From Polymyxa betae (taxonomy: Eukaryota; Endomyxa; Phytomyxea; Plasmodiophorida; Plasmodiophoridae), in contig RBZT01000198.1 in assembly GCA_003693705.1 (NCBI GenBank), forward strand, positions 1 to 64,000: 64,000 nt of DNA. Direction: 5' to 3'. Positions 23,108 through 35,345 of the stretch are shown piece after piece (position 1 is the first letter of the stretch; each line of letters begins with the position of its first letter). The translations under genes and the position numbers were made by a program. The notes below the pieces were generated by a model. That model searched no databases. It saw only the letters and a list, made by a program, of their open reading frames with translations, and had not been told where the DNA came from.

Positions 23108-24125
23108 TCATGAAGGAGATGGCTTTCTTCTGGTCGGTGACAGTACCGACACAGACTGCTTTGAATGCTGAGCTTTAGGCAAGCATTTCTGCGATAATGG
23201 ATGCTCTAAAACATCCAACACCTGCTGGCAGACGTATTCAATTGCGAAAGGCTCCGCATCTTGAAAATGGTTCCTAACAGCAAAACCATCAGGTTAATCG
23301 TGGACATCTTCTGAGCTTTAACACGTACATATACCAACGAGAATCAACGCTTAGACGTTCATTAGGAGGCAGCGACATATTCATCCAAATGATCGCCATG
23401 TGGACGCAAGCGATAGCGATAGTTTCGCTAGATTCAACAGTGCAAATTGGGGATTTCAGGGAGTCGTTAGCGAATCGTCCCGCAAAGTCAATGATATTCT
23501 TGATCTGATCACCATACGATGTCACACATCTGGCGATTCTCTCGATATGTTCATGGGGACTCTGTGGACACAAGTTGAAACCGATCGCCTGCAGGACCAG
23601 GATTTCGCACGACAGCGTTCGGTCTTGGAATTCGACGAGCTGGGGCGACGTCTTCGATAGCTTCACTTTATTCCTGAGATAGAGGATAACTTCTGCAAGG
23701 TGTAGGACAGTGCAACGCTGCTCTTCGAGCTTGCCAGCTAGGCATATACAGGCTGCTATAACATGGTACTGAACGAAGACGTATTTTCAGCAATACAATT
23801 CGTTCGAAATTCGACTAATCAACCTTATCATATCTAGAGTTCATAGGGAACACCATGTAGAATGTATGCAGAAGAGTCGAAGCCGATACAAGAATGGCTC
23901 TATCGAGCTTCAGCATCTTCACCACCTGGAATAGTTTTTAATGAAAAATGCCACCGGATGCATTGATCCAACACCAACATCAGACATGAATCCAACCATA
24001 TATTGTCGTAATCGCGATTCCATCTCCATCGAGATGCCAATCTTTCGCGATGGCGAGTCCAGGATTTGTTCGCGGGAAAACCGGGGCGGTATTCCACGCT
24101 TAACCGCCTGGCGACGACTGGCCAT
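23108..24125 (-). CDS. Cyclin of the K/T type (transcriptional CDK partner)
   Basis: It most likely activates a transcriptional CDK (CDK9/CDK12 class). Exon 1 starts at ATG 24125 and carries the N-terminal signature RFSREQILDSPSRK, as in cyclins K and T. The next exon (~23934) gives KMLKLDRAILVSASTLLHTFYM (first cyclin-fold helices). A further exon has AGKLEEQRCTVLHLAEVI, and the exon at ~23666-23340 has the second cyclin fold (LSCEILVLQAIGFNL). The final exon ends RRKPSPS before the stop at 23108. There is no long C-terminal His- or Pro-rich tail, unlike metazoan cyclin T or K. Cyclin L or C is a less likely alternative. Confidence 0.82.
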
Positions 24126-25439
24126 GGTGGCGATCTGGACGGCCTTACGCCGTCTCTACCAGGTCGATTGTGGCCAAAATGATCCAGAACGGGCACGTGT
24201 TTGGCAGGCCCAGGCCTACCCCAACCGACCCGGCAATGTCAACTGCGTGAAAGCAAATGGACGTTTGAAGGTCAGAATAGGCAGGCCAAGACCCAGCGTA
24301 CTGTTCGATGCAATCGATGTCGTATGTACGGCTGAGCAGATAGAAATTGGATGTCCACTATGACCGAACTATCACCAGGTGAGATTGTCGTTTGAAACAG
24401 GACGGCATTTCTGTTGGCGATAAAACTGCTTGGAACTCGAAATCTGGGACAGTTTTCTTGCAGTTCTATTGTGTTGGTGATTTAACGGAAATGGTCTATC
24501 AAAAAGCTGCAAAACGTCTTCATTGACAGATAATTGTGATATGCAGTATGCGCCAATATATCTGCTATTTCCCCTTTCTTGTAATGAGTTTTATCTGCAC
24601 TCCTTGTCTCTTGATATCCGCCGACTGTCCAATGGCAATTAACCTCATCGCCTGCAGTGAAATTCTAATTGGATATTGATGAGATTTGATTGAATGATGC
24701 CGTCGGATTTTAGAGATCGGCAATAAAGCTCTGCAATCGACAAAACTGTTCAGGGTTAAACGAACCGGTTATCGGCGTATCTTTTGGACGCTCGTTGGTT
24801 TCCATTTTTCCTTACTTTTTAGGGGCAGAAAGCTCCATCAGTTCAGCGAATCGTGATCTTTACCAAAATTCACTAAAAACGGCAATGGCAATACTCGTGC
24901 TCAACCAATGCATCCGATTATAGAGAACTTCTCCATTGGAAGGGCTGTTTCGATTATACGACATTCATTCACCAAAGTCTAAAGGTATCGAGAGTGGTCA
25001 GAAAACACCAATGACCGCTGGGCTACGAATCGACTCAGATATGTTCTGGCGACACCATAGCTGTAGCAATCGCAATGAATAGACATAATGTATAATAACA
25101 ACACCAATCGACTTGATAGTTGTCACCGGAAAATCGCTCTACACCTGAAAGCCAGCTAAACTCGAACTTCTGCCAATATTTTTCACAAATACAACCTGAT
25201 GTTATCGGAGGATGTTTCCAAGATATCCTCTCTAAAAAGCCATTTCGAAAACCTGGATTCCGATATGAGAAATCTCGTACTTAGCCGTCGTAAAGCGAAT
25301 TGATTTACTGCGAGGATTTAGGTTATCCGTTTGTTAGAAGCCCGACTGTAGATCAAACCCTTGAGCCTTGTCATAGTCTAATTGTCTATCTGGTACCAGC
25401 TTCAGCCATCATATCAGCATATCTCGACTAGTGGAAATC
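24126..25439. other. 1.3-kb stretch without a supported gene
   Basis: Open frames are short, overlap the cyclin exon on the opposite strand, or lack any recognisable domain. No tRNA fold, long repeat or mobile-element end was seen. It holds the upstream regions of both cyclin (leftward) and adenosine kinase (rightward). Confidence 0.4.
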
Positions 25440-26639
25440 ATGACCCTCGAACGCAATGCTGCTAACGGACCCGTCGTTCTGGTATGGTATCCCTGTCGTT
25501 ATTTGGATTCTCTCACTGATCGATGCTGGCAGGGAATGGGAAACCCTCTTCTCGACATTTCTGCCAACGTGCCCCAATCTCTTCTTGACAAATACGAGCT
25601 GAAGCTGAACGACGCGATCCTCGCCGCCGAAAAGCACCTGCCGATCTACCAAGAGCTGACGACCTCGTTCCCTGTCGACTATATCGCCGGCGGAGCCACC
25701 CAGAACGCCATTCGAATTTGCCAATGGATGATGCAGAAGCCGAATGCCACAGCCTACATCGGATCGGTTGGTGACGACGAGTTCGGCAAGATCCTGGCCG
25801 AGCGAGCCCGCTCTGAAGGGGTCGCCGTCCATTACCACGTTGAGAAAGACGTTCCAACCGGGACATGCGCCGTTCTGGTTCACGACCACGAACGAAGTCT
25901 GGTTGCAAATCTGGCTGCTGCCAACTGCTACAAGCACGAACACCTGCTTCAATCGGATATAGAAGCGGTTTGGAGCCAGGCTAAGATTTTCTATATTGCA
26001 GGATTCTTCCTAACGGTGTCACCCGTGTCCATCATGCATCTTGCCAAGTTTGCGGCTGCCAATGGCAGAACGTTCGTGATGAATTTGGCGGCTCCTTTCA
26101 TCTCCGAGTTCTTCAATGGGCCCTTGTCGGAGGCGCTTCCGTACTGCGATATCGTTATCGGCAATGGTCTGTCTGCGTACTATTGATCATCAACAAGTGT
26201 ATCTGAAGCGATTGGATAGAGAATGAATCGGCCGCCTATGCGAAGGTATTCAATCTGGAAGATAAGACCCCGGAAGGTGTCGCGGCCGCCATCGCCGCCC
26301 TGCCTTTGCAATCGCCAAAACAGAAGCAGCGTATTGTCATCATTACACAAGGTTCGTCTGTCAATCTTTTCGAAACACGTTGCATAATGTTTTGCAGGCG
26401 CTCATCCTACAATCGTCTACCAGAATGGTGCAATCACAAAGTATCCTGTCCCGGTAGTCCCCGAGAAGGAATTAGTCGATCTGAACGGTGCTGGAGACGC
26501 ATTCGTTGGTGGCTTGCTTGCCTACTTAGCAGAAGGCAAGCCCTTAGATCAAGCCATTGAAGCAGGACATTACTGTGCCGGTGTTGTAATTCGACGATCT
26601 GGATGCACTGTTCAAGGCAAACCCAATTTTAAAGCCTAA
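25440..26639 (+). CDS. Adenosine kinase (PfkB/ribokinase family)
   Basis: It phosphorylates adenosine to AMP in purine salvage. Exon 1 is a short leader (MTLERNAANGPVVL). A GT-AG intron (GTATGG...GGCAG) then joins it to GMGNPLLDIS, the classic adenosine kinase start. It is followed by GGATQNAIR, YIGSVGDDEFG, and after two more introns IVIITQG and the catalytic DLNGAGDAFVGGLLAYL near the C-terminus, where the Asp of GAGD is the catalytic base. It ends GKPNFKA at 26639. Introns lie near 26180-26225 and 26352-26398. All key motifs are present and length is normal (~345 aa). Confidence 0.95.
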
Positions 26640-26796
26640 TCATTAAAAATTGTCCAATGTTATATTCACTTAGTTTGCAATCCGCAATATCGCTGGATGG
26701 AAATGTTTCGACGTCGTATTCCTTAACAGAACGACCCTTGGAGAGTTACTGTAAAACCAAATCAGATAGCTGCACATCAAGGCAAACTAATTCGTC

Positions 26797-29020
26797 TCAC
26801 TTTTGTTGCTTCTGCAGAACAGTTACAGACGCGAAACCATACCCGATACCAGACCCAGCAGAGAACAGAAAGCCTCCAGCATTTATAATGGCAATAATCG
26901 GTCGGTCCGATCCAATTTCTGACAGGTCAAGACCAGACCATTTGTTGGCTTCGATGGACTTCCGATCGTCATCAGTCGACTTATAGACCAACGCGTTATC
27001 TTTGGGGACGCCACCCCATCGCATTTCAACACAAACACGAACCAATGTCTTCGGTATGCAAAACCTAGACACCTTTAGCAGAAGCTTCACGTTCAGCTCG
27101 TTTACAAACTGATCAGGTATTTTGCAGAAGTCGATCCATTCTCGAACGACCTGAATACCGGAATGGACTGAGCCTGTCTCAACGATGTCCAATTCGGTGA
27201 CTTCCTCCGAACTGATGTTCGGTTTCGAGCAATCCACAATCTGAGACCAATCCGGCAAGAATGGACTCGTAATCGCATTCGCCTCGAAGTTCACACGTTT
27301 GGCTTTCGGTGTGCGAGCATGCTTCTCAGCTTGAAGTTTGGCTTTGTAAGTAGATTGTGCAGAACAGGCAATAGTATCGGGATAATCCTCTGGGAAATGT
27401 AGAGCTCCTTCCTCCAGATATATATTCCGCCTATCATCCAATCCAATAGCACGACAGCCCTAAGAACACCTCTGAAAATTACAATGCTGGTGCATCAGAG
27501 AACGTACTGCGAAAATGATCGATTTCCAGAAGGCCAAAGCCCATCCTTTTGGTACGACCAAATCCCAGCCCGACATTTTGTATGATGATGTATTGGATAG
27601 TTGCCGCTGAATAAGAAGAACAGGAACATCGACCTCAGCGGTATCTGAAACCAGTAAAAATCAAATCTATAGACTGCATGATGAGATTGCCTACTTGATA
27701 ACGAGGAGGTCGCTTGATCTCTGCCCAGTTCAGTCCATAGACTGCTGGTAGAAAGCTCGGCTGGCCAGTCGGAGATGAATTCTTCAAGGCATGGCTCGTC
27801 CAAACGAATGCGATTATCGTTGCTATCCGGATAGGAAACCTTAATATGTTGAGCTGTAGAGAAAGATCGCGGATCAATAACTTGAAGACCGAGACAGACA
27901 CCACGAGGAAGTGCTGCTTGAGAACGAATCGATGATAGAATGTTCCACATCTGTTTCAATTGAGATTTGTCATATTCGTGTAATCAAAAGTATACCTTCG
28001 TTTTCATTTCAGAGCAAGAAGTTGCAGGACGCAGACAGTTACTTAGAATTGATTGACAGCGAGAGCCCAACAGCTCGAATTTCACCAAATCAACAAGCTT
28101 AACAGCCACGATTCCGTTTAACTCGAAGCATTCGGTGATGAGATTGGAAATGTATTGAGAGATTGCAGGATGGATCCAGATCCACAACGAACGATTGTTG
28201 CTTGAGTTATCAGATGGCGGATTCCATAATAAACTACATGGACCGATGGCTCCAGATGGGAACTCGCCCTTCTCATACAGCATCACAGTTCGGCACCGAT
28301 ATTCATCAGCAAACGTTGTAAAGTGTTTTGGTAGAAACGGCTTCAGATGCGATATAATAACATCGACTGGACCATCGAGCTGCAAGCAGCTATAGGATGA
28401 AGCGTCGTAAAGCGTAGCAAAATGCTGAGCTGCTTTATAAGTAGCACGCTGACCTGTTTACAATTGAGCATCTCTTAACATGGAATTCAAATAGATGACC
28501 TTTATCTGTTGGACGAACAGCTAGACGATATCTCCATATATTGTCCATATGCATTCGCTTGGCATGCCACAGATGGGTTTCCAGCCAGACGTGTTGTCGT
28601 GATCGTCGCTCATGATCCTGCATCATACGGGATGGACGACGACGTTCGCGGCGCTTGGGCTTGTTTGCAGGCTTCATGGCCTGCTGTTCCATTTCACTTT
28701 TAGCACGAGCTCGTAATCGAGCTGGTAAGCGGTAGACATTATGAGAACTTGCACGACGTCGCAGATGTCGAGGCAGGTCTTGTGCTGCACGTTTGTTGCC
28801 GCCTACTTTATTCTCAAGGGCAGATTTTAGAATGGAGATCTCCCGTAACCGTGCCTGAGCAAATTCTTCAACGGCGATCGTCTGCATTGGCATCCATCAG
28901 TTTTCAATCGTGATAGATAATGGAAAGGGCGACCCTGGGAAGTGACTGTGCCTGAACCGACGCAGCATCTCGATCTAGCTGATGGCTGACCAAATGCTTC
29001 CGACGTTCTTTGCGATTCAT
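26797..29020 (-). CDS. POP1: RNase P/RNase MRP protein subunit POP1
   Basis: The large protein scaffold of RNase P and MRP, needed for tRNA 5' maturation and rRNA processing. The start is ATG 29020 (MNRKERRKHLVSHQ). After a short intron the POP1 N-terminal signature follows: FAQARLREI, LPRHLRRRASSHNVYRLP (~28760), and WLETHLWHAKRMHM (~28580). The middle exons carry the POPLD-type region with GWDLVVPKGWALAFW (~27540). The C-terminal exon ends with a Gly-rich segment AGGFLFSAGSGIGYGFASV, typical of the POP1 C-terminus. It is divergently transcribed from the neighbouring KIF6-type kinesin. Confidence 0.93.
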
Positions 29021-29485
29021 GGCAGTGATGCGTCCCTGCCGGAAATGGAATAAAGAGTTCAGCTAAAAAGAAGCGCGGCGCACATTAGGAAGAATAAAGA
29101 GAAATTCCGATTTAGAATGCAATATTGCATCACTTGATTCCATAACCATTCCATTGCTGGATGTGATTAGAAATCTGATTCCTAGTATAAGAGTATAGGA
29201 GATCATCTATAGAGATCCCTTTCCTACTGTCATATAAATGAGATTGAACCAGAAATGTCATTGAACATGTTCCAGATCTGGTTGCAGCTATGAGTAAGCT
29301 ATACTTGTCATGAGATCTGCCATTACACGTTCAAGCAGTTTGTACGCTGCTTTATTACCAGTTTATTTCATCCTGTATGCACTTCCTATACGGCCCTGAT
29401 TGTGTTGACAACTTATCACTGAACAATCTATATTAGACCATGTTGGATTAGTGATGATATTGAAGCGATCGTACTGTATCGGGTT
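29021..29485. other. Divergent intergenic region between POP1 and the kinesin
   Basis: About 465 bp with no supported gene, expected to hold promoters for both neighbours. No specific motif recognised. Confidence 0.4.
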
Positions 29486-31944
29486 TTGGTCCAGACCATA
29501 ATCAGTCCAGATAAGAACGGAACCCTTCCCCCAAAGATGACAGATCCAGGAAGTCAAACGGAACAGACGATTGAAGTTTATTGTCGTATTCGCCCAGCAA
29601 AACGACAAAGCCGTATGTATGCCATCGATAACGAATCCAAGCAAAATGTCACATTCACTGTACCTCACGACCTGAACGCCGGCTTCATTAACAATCAACG
29701 CGAGACGTTCCAATTCCCCTTCGAGCGCGTCTTCGACCAAGATACGAAACAGGACCAGGTCTTCGACAAGATCGCAGCCAAAGTCATCAACAACGTCATC
29801 GATGGATATAATGGAACGGTCTTCGCTTATGGACAGACAGGATCTGGGAAGACATTCACAATTACAGGCGGTGCCGAGCATTATTCGGATCGCGGTCTGA
29901 TTCCCCGATCTATCAGCTATCTATTCGATTATATCGATAAACATCGTCATGAGGCCACCTTCACCGTTCTGGTATCGTATCTGGAGATTTATAACAATTG
30001 CGGCTATGATCTCCTCTCGCCTGATCACGACAGTAAAAGTAAATATCGAATGAACAAAAAGAGTTTGGATTAAGCAGAATTTCAGAGCTCGAGGATCTAC
30101 CGAAGATTACATGGACCGATGAAGATAGTGACGATGAAGGCGAGGAACGATTAAGCAGGTTGAAGCGGTACCCGGCAGCTACCACTGAAGATGCTCTTAA
30201 CTTACTATTTGTTGGTGATACGAATCGAGTCATCTGTGAGACCCCAATGAATGATGCATCCTCGCGATCACATTGTATTTTCATGCTGACGTTGGAATCG
30301 CGATCCAAGACCAGCGATATGATTCGTCGGTCTCGACTAAATCTCGTCGATCTAGCTGGGAGCGAACGTGTCGCCAAGACGCAAGTCTCAGGTCGGATCT
30401 TGACCGAAGCTCGAGCCATTAACTTGTCTTTGCATTATCTCGAGCAATGTATTGTTGCATTACATGAGAAGGTTTGGGTTCAAGGCGACCTCTTATAGAG
30501 AGCATTGGTTAACATTGGATCTGTACAGGCACAAGGCAAACGTGTTCATATTCCATATAGGAACTCAATGATTACGTGGGTATTGAAGGACAGTCTCGGT
30601 GGCAATTGCAAGACTGTCATGATCGCCAATATTAGTGTTGATCATCAGAATATTGTTGAATCCATATCAACATGTAGATTTGCTCAGCGAGTTGCCATGA
30701 TTGTTAACCGAGCTACCGTTAACGAGCATATTGATCCAGCACTCGTCATTGAACGTCTACAACGACGAATTCAAGAACTGCAGGATCAACTTGCCCGTGA
30801 GTTTTCGGAACGTTTTCCAGCGGTGCACGAACTAATGATAACGTCAGAAAGGTGCAGCTGCCAGGGCGAAGGGCAACAGCAAAATGAGCCTATTACGCCC
30901 GAGATCAAATCGTTAGTCGAGGACAAAATCGGAAGATTCCTCAGTTCCGATGATGACCAAGAGAGCGACGTCCTGGCGCTTTGGTCGCGATCTAAAATCT
31001 CATATGGATTCGTCCATTTAAAGTATCTGTATGGACACCGTCCTGAAAGGTTCGAGCATATCAATTCAATCATTAAGGGAACTTCTGAAGCCAATCTTAG
31101 AAAATCTATCGAAACCGACGATGGTACAATTCGCAATCTGAAATCGATGGTGGAATCACGTGATAACGAGATCGCTATTCTGGTGAATATGTTAAAAGCT
31201 CGAGGAATCCCAAAACGGCCCACTCATAATGCCGATAAAGTCGATACAGCTCTAGCAGCGGCCGGAGCTAAACTTCCTCCAGATCAAACCAATGATCTGG
31301 TGGAACGAGACCGGGCCCTGGAACTGTTTCGTCAAGGGCATTCATTGAACGTAAAGAGTATTCAAGCGTATCAATGAAAGGAATGACATCGTTCGAACAG
31401 ATAAAAATTCAGAAAGGGATTGAAGAGCTGCGAATCAAGTTCAGCGAGGCGAAGTCGCTTGGCGAACGGGTGGCGATCCTCATGAAAGAGATCGATCGAA
31501 CCAAAGCTGTGTTGCAAAAGCGAAAACTAGCGCAAGCTGTGAAGCAGATCTCTGATAGTGATCATCGAACAGAAATCGATGATAGCGAGATCATGGCGCT
31601 AACTGATAAGATGAACTCTGATAAGAGTGAATATAATGATGCCGTCACATCTTTAAAGAAACTCAAGCTGGAAATCGAACATATGCAGAGATTCTTGAAC
31701 AGTTCAAGGGCAAAACTGCAGTCAGAATTCGAAAGAAAGTAAGTCTTGAACGTAATTATTTAATTATTAAGAACTTCAATCTGATATAATCATGAAAAGT
31801 TGGGAAGAGAAAAAGAGACGGCAACAAGGCATGCAATTCAATATGGACCATAAAATCCCTACCCGTATCGGCGATAGCAGTGTCGATGCCGATATCAATG
31901 CATTTTATGAAATGAGCAGACAAGTAAAGAGAAATATAACTTAA
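29486..31944 (+). CDS. Kinesin-9 family motor, KIF6-type
   Basis: A ciliary microtubule motor. The motor domain is N-terminal: IEVYCRIRP, then the nucleotide-binding loop AYGQTGSGKTFTITGG (~29832), a SYLEIYNNCGYDLL segment, switch I NDASSRSHCIF (~30250), switch II LVDLAGSERV (~30345) and HIPYRNSMITWVL. The tail has RDNEIAILVNMLKARG, a KIF6/KIF9 landmark, and a coiled coil ending EIEHMQRFLNSS. A last short exon (after an intron near 31741-31794) supplies WEEKKRRQQ and ADINAFYEMSRQV. The start could be 29486 or the downstream Met at 29537. Short introns lie near 30050-30090 and 30470-30500. Similarity across the whole length favours KIF6 over KIF9. Confidence 0.93.
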
Positions 31945-32187
31945 AATGAGCCTGGATTCAAAATCCAATCGACACATCAGAGGCCAAGCCATCCATCAGC
32001 AAGCTTGCAAATGGATTTCTGGTACTCTGTACTGTAACATAGTAGATTTTTTTCGGAAATTTTGAGTTTATGGGGTTTTGGAAGATTGCGTGAGCGCAGC
32101 CTGTTGGAGAGGCACCAACATTTTAATCTGGCCGCCCTGGACACTCTCATTTCTATCATTCGTATTGTTTAACTTGGCCGCCCGACC

Positions 32188-32742
32188 ATGTTTCGAGGTC
32201 CACCTCCTGATCTTGCTCGCTTTCATAGCGTTTTAGTAAACAACCTCACCGAGGGAACTACGTACGAACCCGCCCAGACCTGACTCAACTCGCGCTGATT
32301 TTGCAACTCTGGCAGGCCTGAAGATTTGAATGATCTTTTCAAGGCTTATGGAGAAATAGGCGACGTCTATGTCCCGAGAGAGCGTGGTGGACATGGTTAT
32401 AAGAATTTCGGATTTGTCAGGTATCTTTCGAAAGAATCAGCCGATAATGCTCTGGCCGCTGATGGTACCGAGTTGCTTGGCAACAAGATCGGTGTTCAAG
32501 AAGCCAAATATGGCCGACGTGACCGTGAGAGGCGCGATTCTGGTTACGGCCGAGGGTATGGCAGAGATAGGGAGTACGACCGTGAGTATCCTCGCGATTA
32601 TGATCGAGGTCGATACGATGACCGACGATATGAGCGTGATTATTATGATGATCGCCGCGACCGTGATTACCGACGTCGCTCTTACAGCCGCTCGCCGCCG
32701 CGCCATCGATCTCGTTCACCCCCCAGCCGTTATCAAGAGTAA
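32188..32742 (+). CDS. SR-type splicing factor (one RRM plus RS/RD-rich tail), SRSF2-like
   Basis: Probably a pre-mRNA splicing regulator. Exon 1 (MFRGPPPDLARFHSVLVNNL) contains the RNP2 strand. A short intron with donor GTACGAACCC ends at GGCAG near 32308. Exon 2 holds PEDLNDLFKAYGEIGDVYVP and RNP1 (KNFGFVRYL), then a tail of RD, RY and DY repeats ending SRSPPRHRSRSPPSRYQE. The Tyr/Asp/Arg-rich tail is less purely RS than metazoan SRSF2. Confidence 0.88.
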
Positions 32743-33010
32743 ATATGTTGCAGAATTTTTACAAAGTTATCGTGGCAATACAAACTCCAGCAGCTCCAGC
32801 TAACCTGGCTTCTATGTGATCACTGACCCGTACATTTGAATGCGCTTGTTGCTTAAACGTTCATTCGACTGGCTAAGCTAATTACTGATTTCGCGCTTGC
32901 TGATTGTAAATACCCAAAAATGACCGTATTCTTCAGCATAATTGTTGCCTTATATTGCAAATTGCAAGGTCATTATGCAAACGTCATCCAAATCATGACC
33001 TAAAACAGCA

Positions 33011-33700
33011 TTAGGGGACTTTCTCTTTCATTACCACACAACGAACTCCTACCAGAAAGCAAATCGTTCCTACTAATATGTTTTTATACCTTTTTATCCT
33101 GATTTTAATGCTCATCAGGCGCGTTTTTGAACGGAAACGTTTCGTTGATGTATCTAAATTGTCTGCTTTGTCTACAAGTAGCGATATTTTCTCACCTCGA
33201 TCGACAACCGTTTCGATGTTCAGTCTCATGTTTTCGGTTACATCATCAAGTTCACGGTTCAGCGAATCAATCCTTTCATACCCGTTCGTTTCTGTGAAGT
33301 CCCTCATCATTCGCGCCAGCATTCTGTTAATTTCAGGCTGCTCCTTGTTATCGATCAGTTTCGGATAGCGAGCAATGAAAACATTCAACAATTGGTCTAG
33401 AAAGTCAAATGGAAGCCTCCTTCCTGTCTCCACTTTGGTCATGCACATGATTGCAACTCCTTCTTTTACGACCATATGGAATGAATATCTGACAAATCGT
33501 TTGTAAAGTTTGCTAAACAATAACGAGTTTTACTTCTGGTTTGTATAAGTCAATTTCCGAATCTGCTCGTGTTCTGTCTTGAAGTTCATTCCATTCAGAA
33601 TCCGGCTGGCAACATCCCGAAAGTTGCCCCGATGACCCTCTTGGATACAATCCGCTAGAATGTGGCTGCGATTGCTTATCAAAGCGTATATGATGTCCAT
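33011..33700 (-). CDS. Longin-domain R-SNARE, VAMP7-like
   Basis: A vesicle SNARE for endosomal, lysosomal or exocytic fusion. The start is ATG 33700 (MDIIYALISNRSHILAD). The longin domain continues through GNFRDVASRILNGM, and after a short intron (~33490-33531) through YSFHMVVKEGVAIMCMT. The SNARE motif follows (NRELDDVTENMRLNIETVVDR), with the zero-layer Arg in VVDRGEKI. It ends in a hydrophobic anchor (NILVGTICFLVGV) near the C-terminus. Domain order and length (~220 aa) match VAMP7. Confidence 0.9.
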
Positions 33701-33867
33701 GACGTATGTGAAATGATGCAGCAAGTACTCACGAGAAATGACGAGGCTATCGTCACAGTTTGAAGTGCCTGTTCGTGATTAAAATTGTTGTTTGCTTCTC
33801 ACATTTATTAATTGCATATTACTGCTGTTAGATACTTTAAATTCAGTTCATCCATAATAAAACATAT

Positions 33868-34917
33868 TTACTGTACAAGTACCGATTCACAGTAGCTTGA
33901 TCTTACTACAGGAACTGTCTGCGGCTCTGAATGAAGCCCCAATGGCAAGACACCAGTCTTCCAGATCCCACTTAGGATTATGGATATTCCTGTATATATG
34001 GCGCTTATTCCACAAGTTATGCATATGATGCTAGCAGTGAAATTAGCATTGGCATCTATTTCTCCCCAGGCCAGTAAAAACAGAGAAAGCGATTTCGAAG
34101 AGAAGATGAAAGAGTGCGCCCTTGATATTTTCAAAGCGGGGATGAATATCGCTGCCGAGAAAATGCCCCAAATGCCGAATAAACTACTAATGGCTACAGA
34201 ACTCGAAGCTTGAAAAAGCGGCAAGTCCGTTAAAGCGGATGTGAACCCTGCAAGCCGCTCATAAGCTTTTGTTGATTCAATAATGATCCATATGCTCACC
34301 TATTCCAAGCCAGAGCGATCCAAAGCAGATAAACACGGATAATACCAGCAGGCGTTCAGCAGAGGGGTTCTTGAATGCATTGAAATTGGCTTCTAATATC
34401 CCTACAGTTAACTACAAATGCATGTAAGCCCATCGAAATGCAAAGTCGTGAATGAACAACCTGTATGATGCCCCCGACAATCAAGACAGCAGCAGTCTGG
34501 CTCAGCGATCTAGATCGGTCGGGCATCATGACAATGATTCCTATCGTAATCATCATGGAACCAAGTCCAAACAAGCCTGCAGGCGGCCAGTGCGCTTTGC
34601 GACCATGTCCCGACAAATTGTTATCATTCAGCTGCAGTTGGCCAACTCTCAGTGCCTGCATTTGTGTCCCAAGTTGTAAAATCGCTTCGTTTGTCTGATT
34701 CAACTTGGCCAGAAACCGTTTCGTACAGAGATCCGTATGCGACGCTATCATGGTCGCAATCTGCTGCTGGAAATGTGGCGACATCGCCTCTAGACTTGTC
34801 AGCTTCGTCATACCGATTTGAGACTATATTGTGAATGGCATACAAGAGTGATAGAGGAAAATTGAGACATAGGAGGATCAGTAGATATCTATCAGTGTTC
34901 CAGAATGACACCGCCAT
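33868..34917 (-). CDS. Unrecognised multi-pass membrane protein (approximate model)
   Basis: Several exons on the minus strand encode hydrophobic helices: LLILLCLNFPLSLLYAI near the proposed start (34917), a helical region (LAKLNQTNEAILQLGTQMQ), then GLGSMMITIGIIVMM, AAVLIVGGIIQVV, an IWGIFSAAIFIPA segment, and an ICITCGISAIYTGISIIL segment, ending near 33868. I recognise no family. The frame changes between 34917 and 34800 imply at least one intron I could not place with confidence. An alternative upstream exon with MDEQFGLSLMGNAMG (near 35060) may belong to it. Confidence 0.5.
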
Positions 34918-35345
34918 CAGAGGCCACTTCGATCTCCCCCTCTGCTGTTGGTAGGTCACCCCATGTCACCGCCCCATGGCACCAAGTCATAGCAATCAAC
35001 TTCAGCTGGAAGCTCACCCCCATGGCATTCCCCATCAAGCTCAATCCGAACTGTTCATCCATTACACTTTTTTCAACCCATTGGTTTGGCTTCAGGCGCT
35101 TATAATTAAGTAGCTCCCATCAGTTGCCGTCAGTGGAAACAATCTCTTGTCCATGCTTTTAACTGGCCATCCGCATACATAAATCATTTTCCGACCAGGA
35201 AATACGAAGGAATCGAGCCGAAGCTTTAATAAAGAACTAGAATCGAATACGTATTAATATCGCTAGAATAAACAATATTTTTAGTACTGAAGCAACTAAG
35301 TAACAAAATATTGTTCGGGATTATATCCATTGTGATCATAAGTCG
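34918..35345. other. Divergent spacer, possible upstream exon
   Basis: A minus-strand open stretch at about 34900-35066 (MDEQFGLSLMGNAMG..., ~55 codons) may be a first exon of the membrane-protein gene or a chance frame. The remaining ~280 bp up to the ABC1 kinase start are AT-rich with no supported gene. Confidence 0.35.

Noticed and set aside
23941-24363. 140-codon plus-strand frame
   Set aside because: Antisense to the cyclin first exon, which has clear family motifs.
25428-25952. 174-codon minus-strand frame
   Set aside because: Antisense to adenosine kinase.
30786-31223. 145-codon minus-strand frame
   Set aside because: Antisense to the kinesin tail.
32369-32803. Second plus-strand frame across the SR-protein exon
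   Set aside because: Produced by the repetitive RD/RY codons in another frame; the RRM frame is the real one.
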